A stretch of 64,000 nt of DNA from Microbacterium indicum DSM 19969 (GTDB lineage: Bacteria; Actinomycetota; Actinomycetes; Actinomycetales; Microbacteriaceae): positions 1-64,000 of the forward strand of contig NZ_AULR01000014.1 in assembly GCF_000422385.1 (NCBI RefSeq). The letters run 5' to 3'. Position 1 is the stretch's first letter. Each line of letters starts with the position of its first letter. Positions 44,975 through 52,547 of the stretch are shown here, one piece after another. Position numbers and translations under genes: made by a program. The notes beneath the pieces are model-generated. The model saw nothing but the letters and a program-made list of their open reading frames with translations, searched no databases and was not told the DNA's origin.

Positions 44975-45517
44975 ATGACGGTCCACTACTACACATCGAG
45001 CAGCCTCGACGGCTTCATCGCGACGGCCGATCACTCTCTCGAGTGGCTGTTCCGGCAGGACTTCGACCAGGACGGCCCCATGAACCACACGACGTTCATC
45101 GAGGGCATGGGTGCACTCGTCATGGGGTCGTCCACGTACGAGTGGCTCCGCGAAGCGGAAGACGAGTGGCCGTACTCGCATCCGACGTTCGTCCTGACGA
45201 CGCGGGAGCTCGCCGCGCCTCCGGGCGCTGACGTACGCCTCGTGCGCGGAGACGTGAGCGACTCCTTCGACGCCGTGCGCGAAGCCGCGGCGCAGAGCGA
45301 CATCTGGGTCGTCGGCGGCGGCGATGTGGCCGGCCAGTTCGCCGACGCGGGCCTGCTCGACGAGGTGTGGGTGCAGTTCGCTCCCGTGATGCTCGGATCC
45401 GGGCGCCCGGTGCTGCCCCGGGAAATCGATCTCGAACTCGTGGACGTGGCCCGCAATCGGGCCTTCGCGTGCGCGCGATACCGCGTGGTCCCATCGGCCG
45501 CCGCCGCGGCCGGGTGA
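44975..45517 (+). CDS. Dihydrofolate reductase family protein (RibD C-terminal-like)
   Basis: The 180-residue protein belongs to the RibD-C/YwjB-type reductases, which bind NADPH but whose substrates are mostly unknown. It shows YYTSSSLDGFIATADHSLEW, MGALVMGSSTYEWL, the NADPH loop IWVVGGGDVAGQFADAGLLD and QFAPVMLGSGRPVLPRE. The ATG at 44975 follows TACCGT (44963-44968) by 6 bases, again a leaderless layout. It converges with the epimerase gene. It is not a housekeeping folA: the folate-binding residues are not in the usual order. Confidence 0.85.
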   Translation: MTVHYYTSSSLDGFIATADHSLEWLFRQDFDQDGPMNHTTFIEGMGALVMGSSTYEWLREAEDEWPYSHPTFVLTTRELAAPPGADVRLVRGDVSDSFDAVREAAAQSDIWVVGGGDVAGQFADAGLLDEVWVQFAPVMLGSGRPVLPREIDLELVDVARNRAFACARYRVVPSAAAAAG

Positions 45518-45539
45518 TGAGGAAGAGCGAGGGCGGCGC

Positions 45540-46520
45540 TCAGCCTCGGAGTTCGAGCGCGGCGCGCACGCGGCGCTCGTCGGCGTCGTCGAGGCCCGCT
45601 CGCCTCGGGCCGCCCCGGCTCTCCTCGAAGGCAAGCGCATCGCGCAGCGTCTCGCGGAGGGGGCGCGTGGTGAGGCCGTTCGCGCGCGCCCGTGTCGTGT
45701 CGAGCGTCGCGAAGCCCCGCCAGCCCGGGTCGTCGATCCACAGAGGGAGCGATGCGGGCCCCATCCAGGATCCGATTCCGAGAGCCGCGAGCTGGGCGCC
45801 TGACACGAGTCTCGCGGGCGTGCTGCTTCCCGCGACCTCGGCAGATGCGGCGAGCACATCTCTCAGCGCGGTCGTCGGGCCCGTCGCGTTGAACACGCCG
45901 TCGAGGTGCTGCTCCGCCGCCAGGACGATCCATGCGGCGAGATCGCGGACGTCGATCATCGCGCACGGGAAGTCGGGGTCGTCGGGCGCGATCACATCGT
46001 CGCCGGTGGGGTGCGCGAACCGCAAGGGCCAGTACCCGCTGCGGCCCGTTTCGTCGCCCGGGCCGCCGATCAGGCCGGGGCGGACGATGGTCGCGGATCC
46101 CGCGGCAGCGCGGAAGGCGGCTTCGCACGCGACCTTGGCCTCGCCGTATGCCTCCATGTCGTCCAGGGCGTCGCCCGCGAATGCGGTGCGCACCGTCGAG
46201 CGCTCGTCCTGCTCGAGATCCACGAAGTCCGCGTAGACGTTTCCTGACGACACGAAGACCCAGTGCGCGCCGTCGAGGTCCCGCACGGCGCGGCGCGCCT
46301 GTCCGGGCTGGCTGGTGACGTCGACGACCGCGTCCCACGATCCGGCCGCCACGGGCTCGAGACCCCGATCGTCATCCCGATCGGCGACGACCAGGTCGAT
46401 CCCCTCCGGCGCGGGGCGCGTCCCGCGAGCTAGACACGTCACGTCGTGGCCGCGGGCCGCGGCTTCCACGGCGACCTGCCGCCCGAGGAAGGCGGTGCCG
46501 CCCAGGATCAGGATCCTCAT
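45540..46520 (-). CDS. NAD-dependent epimerase/dehydratase family protein
   Basis: The 326-residue extended-SDR protein has the NAD motif ILGGTAFLGRQVAVEAAARG (residues 4-23). It carries FVSSGNVYADF with the catalytic Ser, EAYGEAKVACE with Tyr-x3-Lys and RPGLIGGPGD. The substrate is probably a sugar nucleotide or similar, but the neighbours give no hint. ATG at 46520 follows TGAGGAAC. It is divergent from the ArsR gene across 118 AT-richer bases. Confidence 0.88.
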   Translation of the reverse strand: MRILILGGTAFLGRQVAVEAAARGHDVTCLARGTRPAPEGIDLVVADRDDDRGLEPVAAGSWDAVVDVTSQPGQARRAVRDLDGAHWVFVSSGNVYADFVDLEQDERSTVRTAFAGDALDDMEAYGEAKVACEAAFRAAAGSATIVRPGLIGGPGDETGRSGYWPLRFAHPTGDDVIAPDDPDFPCAMIDVRDLAAWIVLAAEQHLDGVFNATGPTTALRDVLAASAEVAGSSTPARLVSGAQLAALGIGSWMGPASLPLWIDDPGWRGFATLDTTRARANGLTTRPLRETLRDALAFEESRGGPRRAGLDDADERRVRAALELRG

Positions 46521-46625
46521 GTTCCTCAGGCAACCACGCGGACCGGCTCCGTGCGGCGGAGTTCGCCGCGAGTGGATACGTCGGCGGGTCCAATAAATAC
46601 GGTTGCGCATATATATGGCACGGCG

Positions 46626-46631
46626 TATGGT
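46626..46631 (+). promoter_or_regulatory. -10 box TATGGT of the ArsR/SRPBCC pair
   Basis: TATGGT ends 7 bases before the ATG at 46639. The AT-rich stretch just before it (CATATATATGGC) may hold the regulator's own site. Confidence 0.4.
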
Positions 46632-46638
46632 CGGGAAC

Positions 46639-46989
46639 ATGATCTCGACCGACCTGCTGGAAGCCATCGCCGAACCGACGAGGCAGCGCATCCTCGACGC
46701 CATCCGCGGCGAGGAACGGTCGGTCGGAGACCTCGTCGAGATCGTCGGGATGCACCAGCCCGGCGTCTCGAGGCATCTCCGGGTGCTCCGCGACGCCGGG
46801 CTGGTGGACGTCCGGCGCGACGCGCAACGGCGGTTCTACCGGCTCCGACCGCAGCCGCTCATGGAGCTGGACGCGTGGCTCGAGCCCTACCGGCTCGAGT
46901 GGTCAAACCGGCTCGACAACCTGGAACGCCACCTCGAACGCACGGCGACAGCAGCACCGAGAACCCTCTCGACGAAGGAGACATCATGA
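46639..46989 (+). CDS. ArsR-family transcriptional regulator
   Basis: The 116-residue winged-helix protein shows LLEAIAEPTRQRILDAIRG, VGDLVEIVGMHQPGVSRHLR (recognition helix) and AGLVDVRRDAQRRFYRL. No metal-binding Cys pair is present, so it is of the non-metal type commonly paired with SRPBCC genes. ATG at 46639 is chosen from the family start and the -10 box. The stop overlaps the SRPBCC start (ATGA), so it probably regulates its own operon. Confidence 0.92.
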   Translation: MISTDLLEAIAEPTRQRILDAIRGEERSVGDLVEIVGMHQPGVSRHLRVLRDAGLVDVRRDAQRRFYRLRPQPLMELDAWLEPYRLEWSNRLDNLERHLERTATAAPRTLSTKETS

Positions 46990-47477
46990 GCACCGCACCC
47001 AGCCCCACCGGAACGATCGAACGCACCGCAGACGGCGGACGCGTCCGGTTCGAACGCCGCCTCGCCTTCCCGATCGGCGAGGTGTGGGCCGCGATCACCG
47101 AGCCCGAGCGCCTCGGAGACTGGTGGCCGCCCATGGCCGCCGAGATCACCGTCGACCTCCGCGAGGGCGGGAAGATCGTCTTCGAGTGGCCCGACGTCGA
47201 CTTCCCGACGATGGAGTTCGAGATCACCCGCCTCGACGCGCCAAACCTCCTCGAGCACACGCACACGAGCCCCGGATTCTGGATGCGCTGGGAGCTGGAG
47301 AGCGTGGACAGCGGAACGCGGCTCGGCGCGACCTACTCCGTGCCCGACATCGACATGGCGATCCGGCGCGGCGACGTCGTCGGCCTCCACTACTCGATCG
47401 ATCGCCTCGCGCCCGCGCTCGCCGGAGCCCCGGTCGGGTGGGACCCCGACGCGTTCCAGGAGCTCGCCGCGGCGTAG
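46986..47477 (+). CDS. SRPBCC (AHSA1-like) domain protein
   Basis: The 163-residue protein has the START-like fold of AHSA1 relatives: VRFERRLAFPIGEVWAAITE, PERLGDWWPPMAAEITVDLR, LLEHTHTSPGFWMRWELESV. Such proteins bind hydrophobic ligands and are typically encoded directly after an ArsR regulator, as here. The ligand is unknown. Translation is coupled to arsR. A 12-bp hairpin follows at 47506-47551. Confidence 0.88.
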   Translation: MSTAPSPTGTIERTADGGRVRFERRLAFPIGEVWAAITEPERLGDWWPPMAAEITVDLREGGKIVFEWPDVDFPTMEFEITRLDAPNLLEHTHTSPGFWMRWELESVDSGTRLGATYSVPDIDMAIRRGDVVGLHYSIDRLAPALAGAPVGWDPDAFQELAAA

Positions 47478-47505
47478 GCGGAGGCCGGATCCGAGGCCTG
47501 ACGGC

Positions 47506-47551
47506 GAGGCGGGAGGCGCGCACGGATCGGACCGCGCGGGCCTCCCGCCTC
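47506..47551. terminator. Hairpin between the SRPBCC and ComJ-like genes
   Basis: GAGGCGGGAGGC (47506-47517) pairs perfectly with GCCTCCCGCCTC (47540-47551). It lies between convergent genes. Confidence 0.65.
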
Positions 47552-47576
47552 ATCGGCCCCGAACGGGGCCTCGGAA

Positions 47577-48080
47577 TCAGAACATGCCGGTGCAGAGCGG
47601 CTGCCCGGCCTCGCCGCCCCACTCGTCGTCGATCAGGAAGCGCGGGGCGGCGGGTGACGCATTCGGAACGAACGTGAAGCGGTAGTAGATCTCCGCGTCC
47701 TCGTCTTCGCCCTCGCAGATCTCGAAGTGCACGTCGTAGCTTCCGGCGACGAGGCCGAGTTCGACGGGGAACGACTCGGCGGCGGAGGCGACCTCGACGG
47801 CCCCCGGTTCGGCGACCGCGAAAGGCGCGACGATGCTGCGGGCCGCGTCGGGGTCGGGCGAGAACGCGCTGGCGAGCATCAGATGCACCATGGCGCCGAA
47901 GGCCTCTTCGGGGAGCGGATCGAACGTGAGGTAGTCGGGGTGGAGGACGGCGCCCTGGTCGCCGTTGCCCGGCCCCCACTGGGCGAGCCCGTCGTCGTAG
48001 GGGCGGGCGCGCACGAGGACCTGGTGATGCGCGATCAGGAGGTCGACGCTCTGCTCGTTCGTATCGTCGTCGCGTGTCAT
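47577..48080 (-). CDS. ComJ-like (competence J / nuclease-inhibitor type) protein
   Basis: The 167-residue protein is probably beta-rich. Its order of motifs recalls Bacillus ComJ, the inhibitor of the DNA-entry nuclease NucA: an early LLIAHHQVLVR, then WGPGNGDQGAVLHPDYLTFD, APFAVAEPGAVEV and LVAGSYDVHFEI. ComJ similarly has YHQF, GAISF, VPFHV and GDYQL in that order. This comparison is from memory and needs a profile search. Cysteines in FEICEGEDED and PLCTGMF are extra. No competence genes are nearby. It lies 64 bases after a barstar-like gene on the same strand. Confidence 0.5.
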   Translation of the reverse strand: MTRDDDTNEQSVDLLIAHHQVLVRARPYDDGLAQWGPGNGDQGAVLHPDYLTFDPLPEEAFGAMVHLMLASAFSPDPDAARSIVAPFAVAEPGAVEVASAAESFPVELGLVAGSYDVHFEICEGEDEDAEIYYRFTFVPNASPAAPRFLIDDEWGGEAGQPLCTGMF

Positions 48081-48144
48081 GCTCCGATGCTCGCGGATCC
48101 GCCGGCCTCCCGATACCGGGTCGCCGCGATCCGTGCGACCGGGC

Positions 48145-48534
48145 CTACGTCAGCCGCAGGTCGATCAGGGGGTGGTCGCCGAAGACCTCGAGCACGATCT
48201 CGAAGTAGGTCTTCCCCGTCCCCGCACGGAGGGCCGCGAGGTCGGCCCGGAACCGGTCGGCGTCGAAGGTCCCGGGCCGAGCGATCTTGCCCTCGAGCCA
48301 CCGCTCGGTCGCGGCGACGCCTAGGGTCTCCCGGGCGCGCGCGTGGTCGCACCACGCGACGATCGCGGGATCCCCGGCGCGCGTCTCCGCGTCGAGTCGG
48401 TACAGGACGTCGTCCAGCGCGTCGAGGCTCTCGCCCAGGCGCCAGTCCTCCTCGCGCATGAACTCGCGGTCGAACTGCTCGTAGAGGTCGGGGATCCCGT
48501 GGATCGCCAGGCCGTCGATCCGGTACTCGGGCAT
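48145..48534 (-). CDS. Barstar family ribonuclease inhibitor
   Basis: The 129-residue protein fits the barstar fold used against barnase-like RNases: IDGLAIHGIPDLYEQFDREF, then EDWRLGESLDALDDVLY (the strongly conserved segment), WCDHARARETLGV and YFEIVLEVFGDH near the end. No barnase gene is in the window. The start ATG at 48534 has no strong ribosome site. It is followed on the same strand by the ComJ-like gene, so two candidate nuclease inhibitors sit side by side. Confidence 0.78.
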   Translation of the reverse strand: MPEYRIDGLAIHGIPDLYEQFDREFMREEDWRLGESLDALDDVLYRLDAETRAGDPAIVAWCDHARARETLGVAATERWLEGKIARPGTFDADRFRADLAALRAGTGKTYFEIVLEVFGDHPLIDLRLT

Positions 48535-48624
48535 GGGGCCACCCTGTCACACGGTGTCGACCTCGCCCGAGGAATCGAGCGGCGGCGAGCGCCCCGCGGG
48601 CTCGTCGGCCGGGAGAGGTTCGCT

Positions 48625-48630
48625 TAGGAT
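48625..48630 (+). promoter_or_regulatory. -10 box TAGGAT upstream of phnA
   Basis: TAGGAT lies 115 bases before the GTG of the PhnA gene, the third copy of this exact hexamer in front of a gene in this window (434, 10668, 48625). The leader in between has no recognised motif. Confidence 0.3.
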
Positions 48631-48745
48631 TGATCGGCTCGCGGACCGATGGCTGTGGTCGGGCGGGCCGGGCCTCCGCCAGCGGGGCCCCGGATCATCA
48701 CGACGAGCGTCTCCCGGTTGCGGGGACGAGAGGGAGCCCGGCGCG

Positions 48746-49117
48746 GTGTCCGACGTCCTTCCCGACTGCCCCGAATGCGGCGAATCCTTCACGTACGAGC
48801 AGGGCGCCCTGCTCGTGTGCCCCATGTGCGGTCACGAGTGGGCCGCGAGAGGATCGGACGCCGACGCGCCGGCGGACGACGCTGCGCGCGCGATCACGGA
48901 AGCAGTCGGCAACAACGAGCTCTCGGACGGCGACACGGTCTCGGTCGTGAAGGACCTCAAGGTCAAGGGAGCAGGCGGCGGCACCGTCAAGGTCGGCACG
49001 AAGGTCAAGGGCATCCGCCTGATCTCCGACGGCGTCGGCGATCACGACATCGACGCGAACGTGCCCGGGTTCGGCCGCATGCAGCTCAAGTCGAGCGTGG
49101 TGAAGAAGGTCCTCTGA
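48746..49117 (+). CDS. phnA: PhnA family zinc-ribbon protein
   Basis: The 123-residue protein has an N-terminal zinc ribbon (PDCPECGESFTYEQGALLVC, then PMCGHEWAAR). The PhnA C-terminal domain follows: SDGDTVSVVKDLKVKGAGGG, VKVGTKVKGIRLISDG, and DIDANVPGFGRMQLKSSVVK. Despite the name its role in phosphonate use is not established; no other phn genes are near. GTG at 48746 is the only start in frame close to the domain, with GAGAGGGAG upstream. Confidence 0.9.
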   Translation: MSDVLPDCPECGESFTYEQGALLVCPMCGHEWAARGSDADAPADDAARAITEAVGNNELSDGDTVSVVKDLKVKGAGGGTVKVGTKVKGIRLISDGVGDHDIDANVPGFGRMQLKSSVVKKVL

Positions 49118-49133
49118 CCGCCGCGGCGGCACG

Positions 49134-49427
49134 TCAGCTCGCGGGTTTCGTCGCGACGCCGTCGAGCCAGAGCGTCTCGGACTCGTCGCGGTGGGCGCCG
49201 TCGGTCCCGGCGTGCTTCGAGCTGATCGTCGGCCCCTTCTGGATCACGTGAACGAGCGCCATCCCGTGGCCGCGCCCGAGGTCGTAGTCGTCCTTGAGCC
49301 AGGTGAGGATCTCTCCGGCCTTGACGCCGGGGGCGTCGAGGCCCTTGTCGTGGGGGATGTCCACGAGCTGGCGAGGCGTGAGCCCCGTCTTCTTCTCGAT
49401 GGTGTCGAGGTAGGCCTGAAACGACAT
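49134..49427 (-). CDS. DUF4287 domain protein
   Basis: The 97-residue protein has the DUF4287 core (MSFQAYLDTIEKKTGLTPRQ, then GVKAGEILTWLKDDYDLGRG and HGMALVHVIQKGP). The family often accompanies DUF5655 domains and has unknown function. ATG at 49427 follows GGAGAG at 5 bases. It converges with phnA (16-base gap). Confidence 0.85.
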   Translation of the reverse strand: MSFQAYLDTIEKKTGLTPRQLVDIPHDKGLDAPGVKAGEILTWLKDDYDLGRGHGMALVHVIQKGPTISSKHAGTDGAHRDESETLWLDGVATKPAS

Positions 49428-49581
49428 CCGCTCTCTCCGTTTGCATCCGAGCACCGATCGGCTCTGGGGCGAAGGCTACGGACCGGCGCCGCGGGATCAC
49501 AAGGCCCCGCGGCGGATCCGGCCGCGGAGCAGCGCGCGGTGCCGATCGGGCGAGGGCGTGGGCTCTCGATACGCTCTCTGG

Positions 49582-50403
49582 GTGGTGTCCATCCAGACTC
49601 TGACCGATGACGACCGTCGGACGCTGGCGCGGTGGGCGCTCGCGTGCGCCGAGCGCGTGCTCCCGATGTTCGACGGCGACGAAGCGGCACGCGCGGAGAT
49701 CCGAGACGCCGTCGCCCGCACGCGCGCATACGGCGCGGGGGAGAGCTCCGCCGCCGCCGAGATCCGCAAGCGCCTCGTCGGGGTGAAGGCGGCGCAGGCC
49801 GCGACGACGCCCGCCGGCGCAGCGGCGGCGCGGGCGGCGGGCCAGGCCGCGGCCGTCGCGCACATGGGCGCGCACGCCCTGGGCGCCGCCGCCTACGCGG
49901 CTCGGGCCGTGTCGCTCGCAGACCCGGGCCGGCCCGAGGCCGTGGACGACGAGATCCGCTGGCAGCTCGCCGACCTGCGCGGCGCGGAGCGCGAGGCGCT
50001 GCGTCGCCTTCCCGCGCTGGGCGCGGATCCGTCGGGCCCGCTCGGCGACGGCCTCCTCGCGCGCGGGATCCTCGGGTCGACGATCCGCCGGATCCAGCGG
50101 GAGATCGGCGCCGGGCGCCCGGCCGGCGAGGTGGGCCTCACGGGCCGTCTCGTGTGCGCTGGCCGCGACGAGGCGGAGATCGTCCTCCGCCACCTCCCGC
50201 TGCACACCGAGCTCTCGCGCGCGGAGCCGGGCTGCCTGCGCTTCGAGGTCGCGGCGACGGAGGACCCGCTCGTCTGGAGCGTCTCCGAGCTCTTCGCCGA
50301 CCGCGAGTCGTTCGACCGCCACCAGGCCTGCGTCCGGGCGAGCGAGTGGGGCCGCGCGACTGCCGGCATCGCGCGCGACTACGTCGTGGAGGAGCGGTCG
50401 TGA
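49582..50403 (+). CDS. Imm5-like immunity domain fused to an antibiotic-biosynthesis-monooxygenase-like domain
   Basis: The 273-residue protein seems to be two domains. The N-terminal part (about residues 1-170) resembles putative immunity proteins of the Imm5-like type: LARWALACAERVLPMFDGDE, then EIRDAVARTRAYG and AAARAAGQAAAVAHMGAHAL. The C-terminal part (about 185-273: GLTGRLVCAGRDEAEIVLRH, then ELSRAEPGCLRFEVAATED and SVSELFADRESFDRHQ) is an ABM/quinol-monooxygenase-like ferredoxin fold. GTG at 49582 follows TACGCT (49570-49575) by 6 bases. The stop overlaps the ltrA start (GTGA), so the pair is one transcript. Confidence 0.7.
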   Translation: MVSIQTLTDDDRRTLARWALACAERVLPMFDGDEAARAEIRDAVARTRAYGAGESSAAAEIRKRLVGVKAAQAATTPAGAAAARAAGQAAAVAHMGAHALGAAAYAARAVSLADPGRPEAVDDEIRWQLADLRGAEREALRRLPALGADPSGPLGDGLLARGILGSTIRRIQREIGAGRPAGEVGLTGRLVCAGRDEAEIVLRHLPLHTELSRAEPGCLRFEVAATEDPLVWSVSELFADRESFDRHQACVRASEWGRATAGIARDYVVEERS

Positions 50404-51554
50404 GCGGCGCGCCTCTCGCCCGCGCGGGGCACCGTCGTTCCGAGGTCGGGCCGGTCGAGCTCTTCTTCGACCTCGTCTACGTCTTCGCGATCGTCCAGCT
50501 CTCGCACCTGCTCATCGAGCACCTCTCGTGGGCGGGCGCGGCGCAGACCGTCGTCGTGTTCGCGGCCGTGTGGTGGGGCTGGAACTACACCGCCTGGGCG
50601 ATGAACTGGCTGGATCCGAGCCGCACCCCGGTGCAGCTGCTCTCGGCCGTCCTCATGCTCGCGGCACTCGGCATGGCGATTGCCATTCCGACCGCCTTCG
50701 GGGACGGGGTCTGGCTGTTCGTCGGCTGCTATCTGTTCATGGGCGTGCTGCGCCCGGTGTTCATGATGGTCGCCTACCGCGGGCGGCAGCTCGCCGAGAA
50801 CTACCGCATGCTCCTGATCTGGACCCTGCTCGCCGGGGTGTTCTGGATCGCGGGCGCGGCCCTGCCCGCCGAGTGGCGCCTCGCGATGTGGCTCGTCGCG
50901 CTCGTCGTCGATTATGCGGCGCCGCTCGCCCAGTACCGGATCCCCGGCGTCGGATCGGCGCCCATGGACACCTGGGATACGGACGCCGGGCACCTCGCGG
51001 AGCGCAACCGCCTCGTCTTCATCATCGCGCTCGGCGAATCGGTTCTGCTCATGGGCGGGGCGGTCGTCGAGCACGGACATCTCACGGTGGGGCTCGCGCT
51101 CAGCGTCCTCGTGGGCTTCGCGTCGCTCTTCGTCCTGTGGTGGAACTACTTCGCTCTCGCGGGGGCCGAGGCCGCGGGCGGAGACGCGTCGACGGGGGCG
51201 CTCCGCTCGGCATACGCGTATGCGCATGCGCTCATGGTCCTCGGGGCGATCCTCGTCGCGGTCTCGATCGAGCTCCGGCTCGCGCACGACCACCTCACGG
51301 CCGCGAGCGTCGTCGTCACGATCGCCGGGCCAGTCGTATACCTGGTCGGCAATGTGCTCTTCCTCCGCTCGCGGTTCGGCCGGCTGGCGCGGTCGCGGTT
51401 CGTCGCGATGGGGATCCTCTGCCTCATCGCCGTCGCGGCGCTGCTGCTCGGCGAACACCTTCCCGTCCTCGCGCTGAGCATCGCCGTGCTCGCCGTGACG
51501 GCGACGCTCGCGGCGCTCACCGCGCGGCAGGGCCGGGCGCCGGCGCCCGGCTGA
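50400..51554 (+). CDS. ltrA: Low temperature requirement protein A family membrane protein
   Basis: The 384-residue protein has about ten to twelve helices and the LtrA signatures VGPVELFFDLVYVFAIVQLS, then WWGWNYTAWAMNWLDP and HLAERNRLVFIIALGESVLL. The function is unknown; the Listeria founder was named for growth in the cold. GTG at 50400 overlaps the upstream stop. It converges with a damaged EamA gene; a run of ten C at 51558 follows its stop by 3 bases. Confidence 0.92.
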   Translation: MSGAPLARAGHRRSEVGPVELFFDLVYVFAIVQLSHLLIEHLSWAGAAQTVVVFAAVWWGWNYTAWAMNWLDPSRTPVQLLSAVLMLAALGMAIAIPTAFGDGVWLFVGCYLFMGVLRPVFMMVAYRGRQLAENYRMLLIWTLLAGVFWIAGAALPAEWRLAMWLVALVVDYAAPLAQYRIPGVGSAPMDTWDTDAGHLAERNRLVFIIALGESVLLMGGAVVEHGHLTVGLALSVLVGFASLFVLWWNYFALAGAEAAGGDASTGALRSAYAYAHALMVLGAILVAVSIELRLAHDHLTAASVVVTIAGPVVYLVGNVLFLRSRFGRLARSRFVAMGILCLIAVAALLLGEHLPVLALSIAVLAVTATLAALTARQGRAPAPG

Positions 51555-51557
51555 CGT

Positions 51558-51567
51558 CCCCCCCCCC
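51558..51567. repeat. Homopolymer of ten C
   Basis: Ten consecutive C lie 3 bases past the ltrA stop and at the 3' end of the damaged EamA gene. Such tracts change length easily in replication and in sequencing. Confidence 0.9.
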
Positions 51568-52469
51568 GCAGCGGGCGTGCCCGTGCGGGCAGCTGCCCCG
51601 CCAGCATCGCGGCGAGAGCGACGGCGAAGCCGACGAGCTGGACCGGGGAGAGGGACTCCCCGGCGATCAGCGCCCCGAGGGCGGCGGCCACGAGGGGCGA
51701 GAGCAGACCGAGAAGCGCCGTCGCCGTGACGGGCAGGCGGCGGACTCCCGCGAACCAGATCGTGTAGGTCAGCAGGGCGCCGACGAGCCCGAGCCACGCG
51801 TAGCCGGCGATCGCGGGTCCGTCGATCCCCTCCGGGACGCCGTCGACGACGAGCGCAGCCGGGAGCAGGACGAGCCCGCCCGCCGTGAGCTGCCACCCCG
51901 CGAGACCCACGGCTGTCACGCCCTCGGGGCGCCCCCACTTCTTCGTGAGCACGACGCCCAGGCCCATCCGCCGCGCCGCCGAGCCCCGCGAGGATCCCGA
52001 CCGGCGACACCGCGGCGCCCGGTCCGATGACGACGAGCGCGACGCCCACGACGCCGAGGACGCCCCAGAGGATCCGGCGCCCCGAGAGCCGCTCCCGCAG
52101 GATCGCGACCGCGAGGAACGCGATGAGGATCGGCTGCGCGGCGCCGAGCGTCGCCGCGACCCCGCCCGGCAGGTTCTGCGCTGAGACGAAGAGGAGGGGG
52201 AAGAACGCGCCGATGTTCAGGACGCCGAGCACGAGGCTCTTCCCCCACCACGACCCGCGGGGCAGCCGTCGCGAGATCGCGAGGGCGACGAGGCCGGCGG
52301 GCAGCGAGCGCATCATCGCGGCGAAGAGGGGGTGACCGTCGGGAAGCAGATGGGTCGTGACGATGTAGGTCGTTCCCCACACCATCGGCGCGAGGGCCGT
52401 CAGTGCGGTCCACCCGGCGTGGTTCGCTCCGCGGCCGGTCGCCGCGGAAGGCGTCGTGATCGTGGTCAT
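51558..52469 (-). pseudogene. EamA-family (DMT) transporter, frameshifted
   Basis: Two adjoining frames together make a ten-helix EamA transporter. The first runs from ATG at 52469 (LAPMVWGTTYIVTTHLLPDG, then GAAQPILIAFLAVAILRERL) to about 51970. The second runs from 51967 down (MGLGVVLTKKWGRPEGVTAV, then SPLVAAALGALIAGESLSP). The break is near GCGGCGGATGGGC, where one base extra or two missing shifts the frame. The second frame also lacks a stop at the expected end: it crosses the C10 tract and runs on into ltrA, while another tract length would give a TGA at 51519-51517. It may be a true pseudogene, phase-variable, or carry sequence errors. Its LysR regulator is intact and divergent. Confidence 0.8.
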
Positions 52470-52547
52470 GGATCCATCGTCGGCCGCGCCGAACTATGCG
52501 TCCAATACATTGTTAAGACAGCAGAGATGAACAGAGATCATGAATCC

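Noticed and set aside
52332..52547. Longer N-terminus of the second LysR protein
   Set aside because: The extension would cover the divergent promoter region, and the protein family starts at the ATG at 52548.
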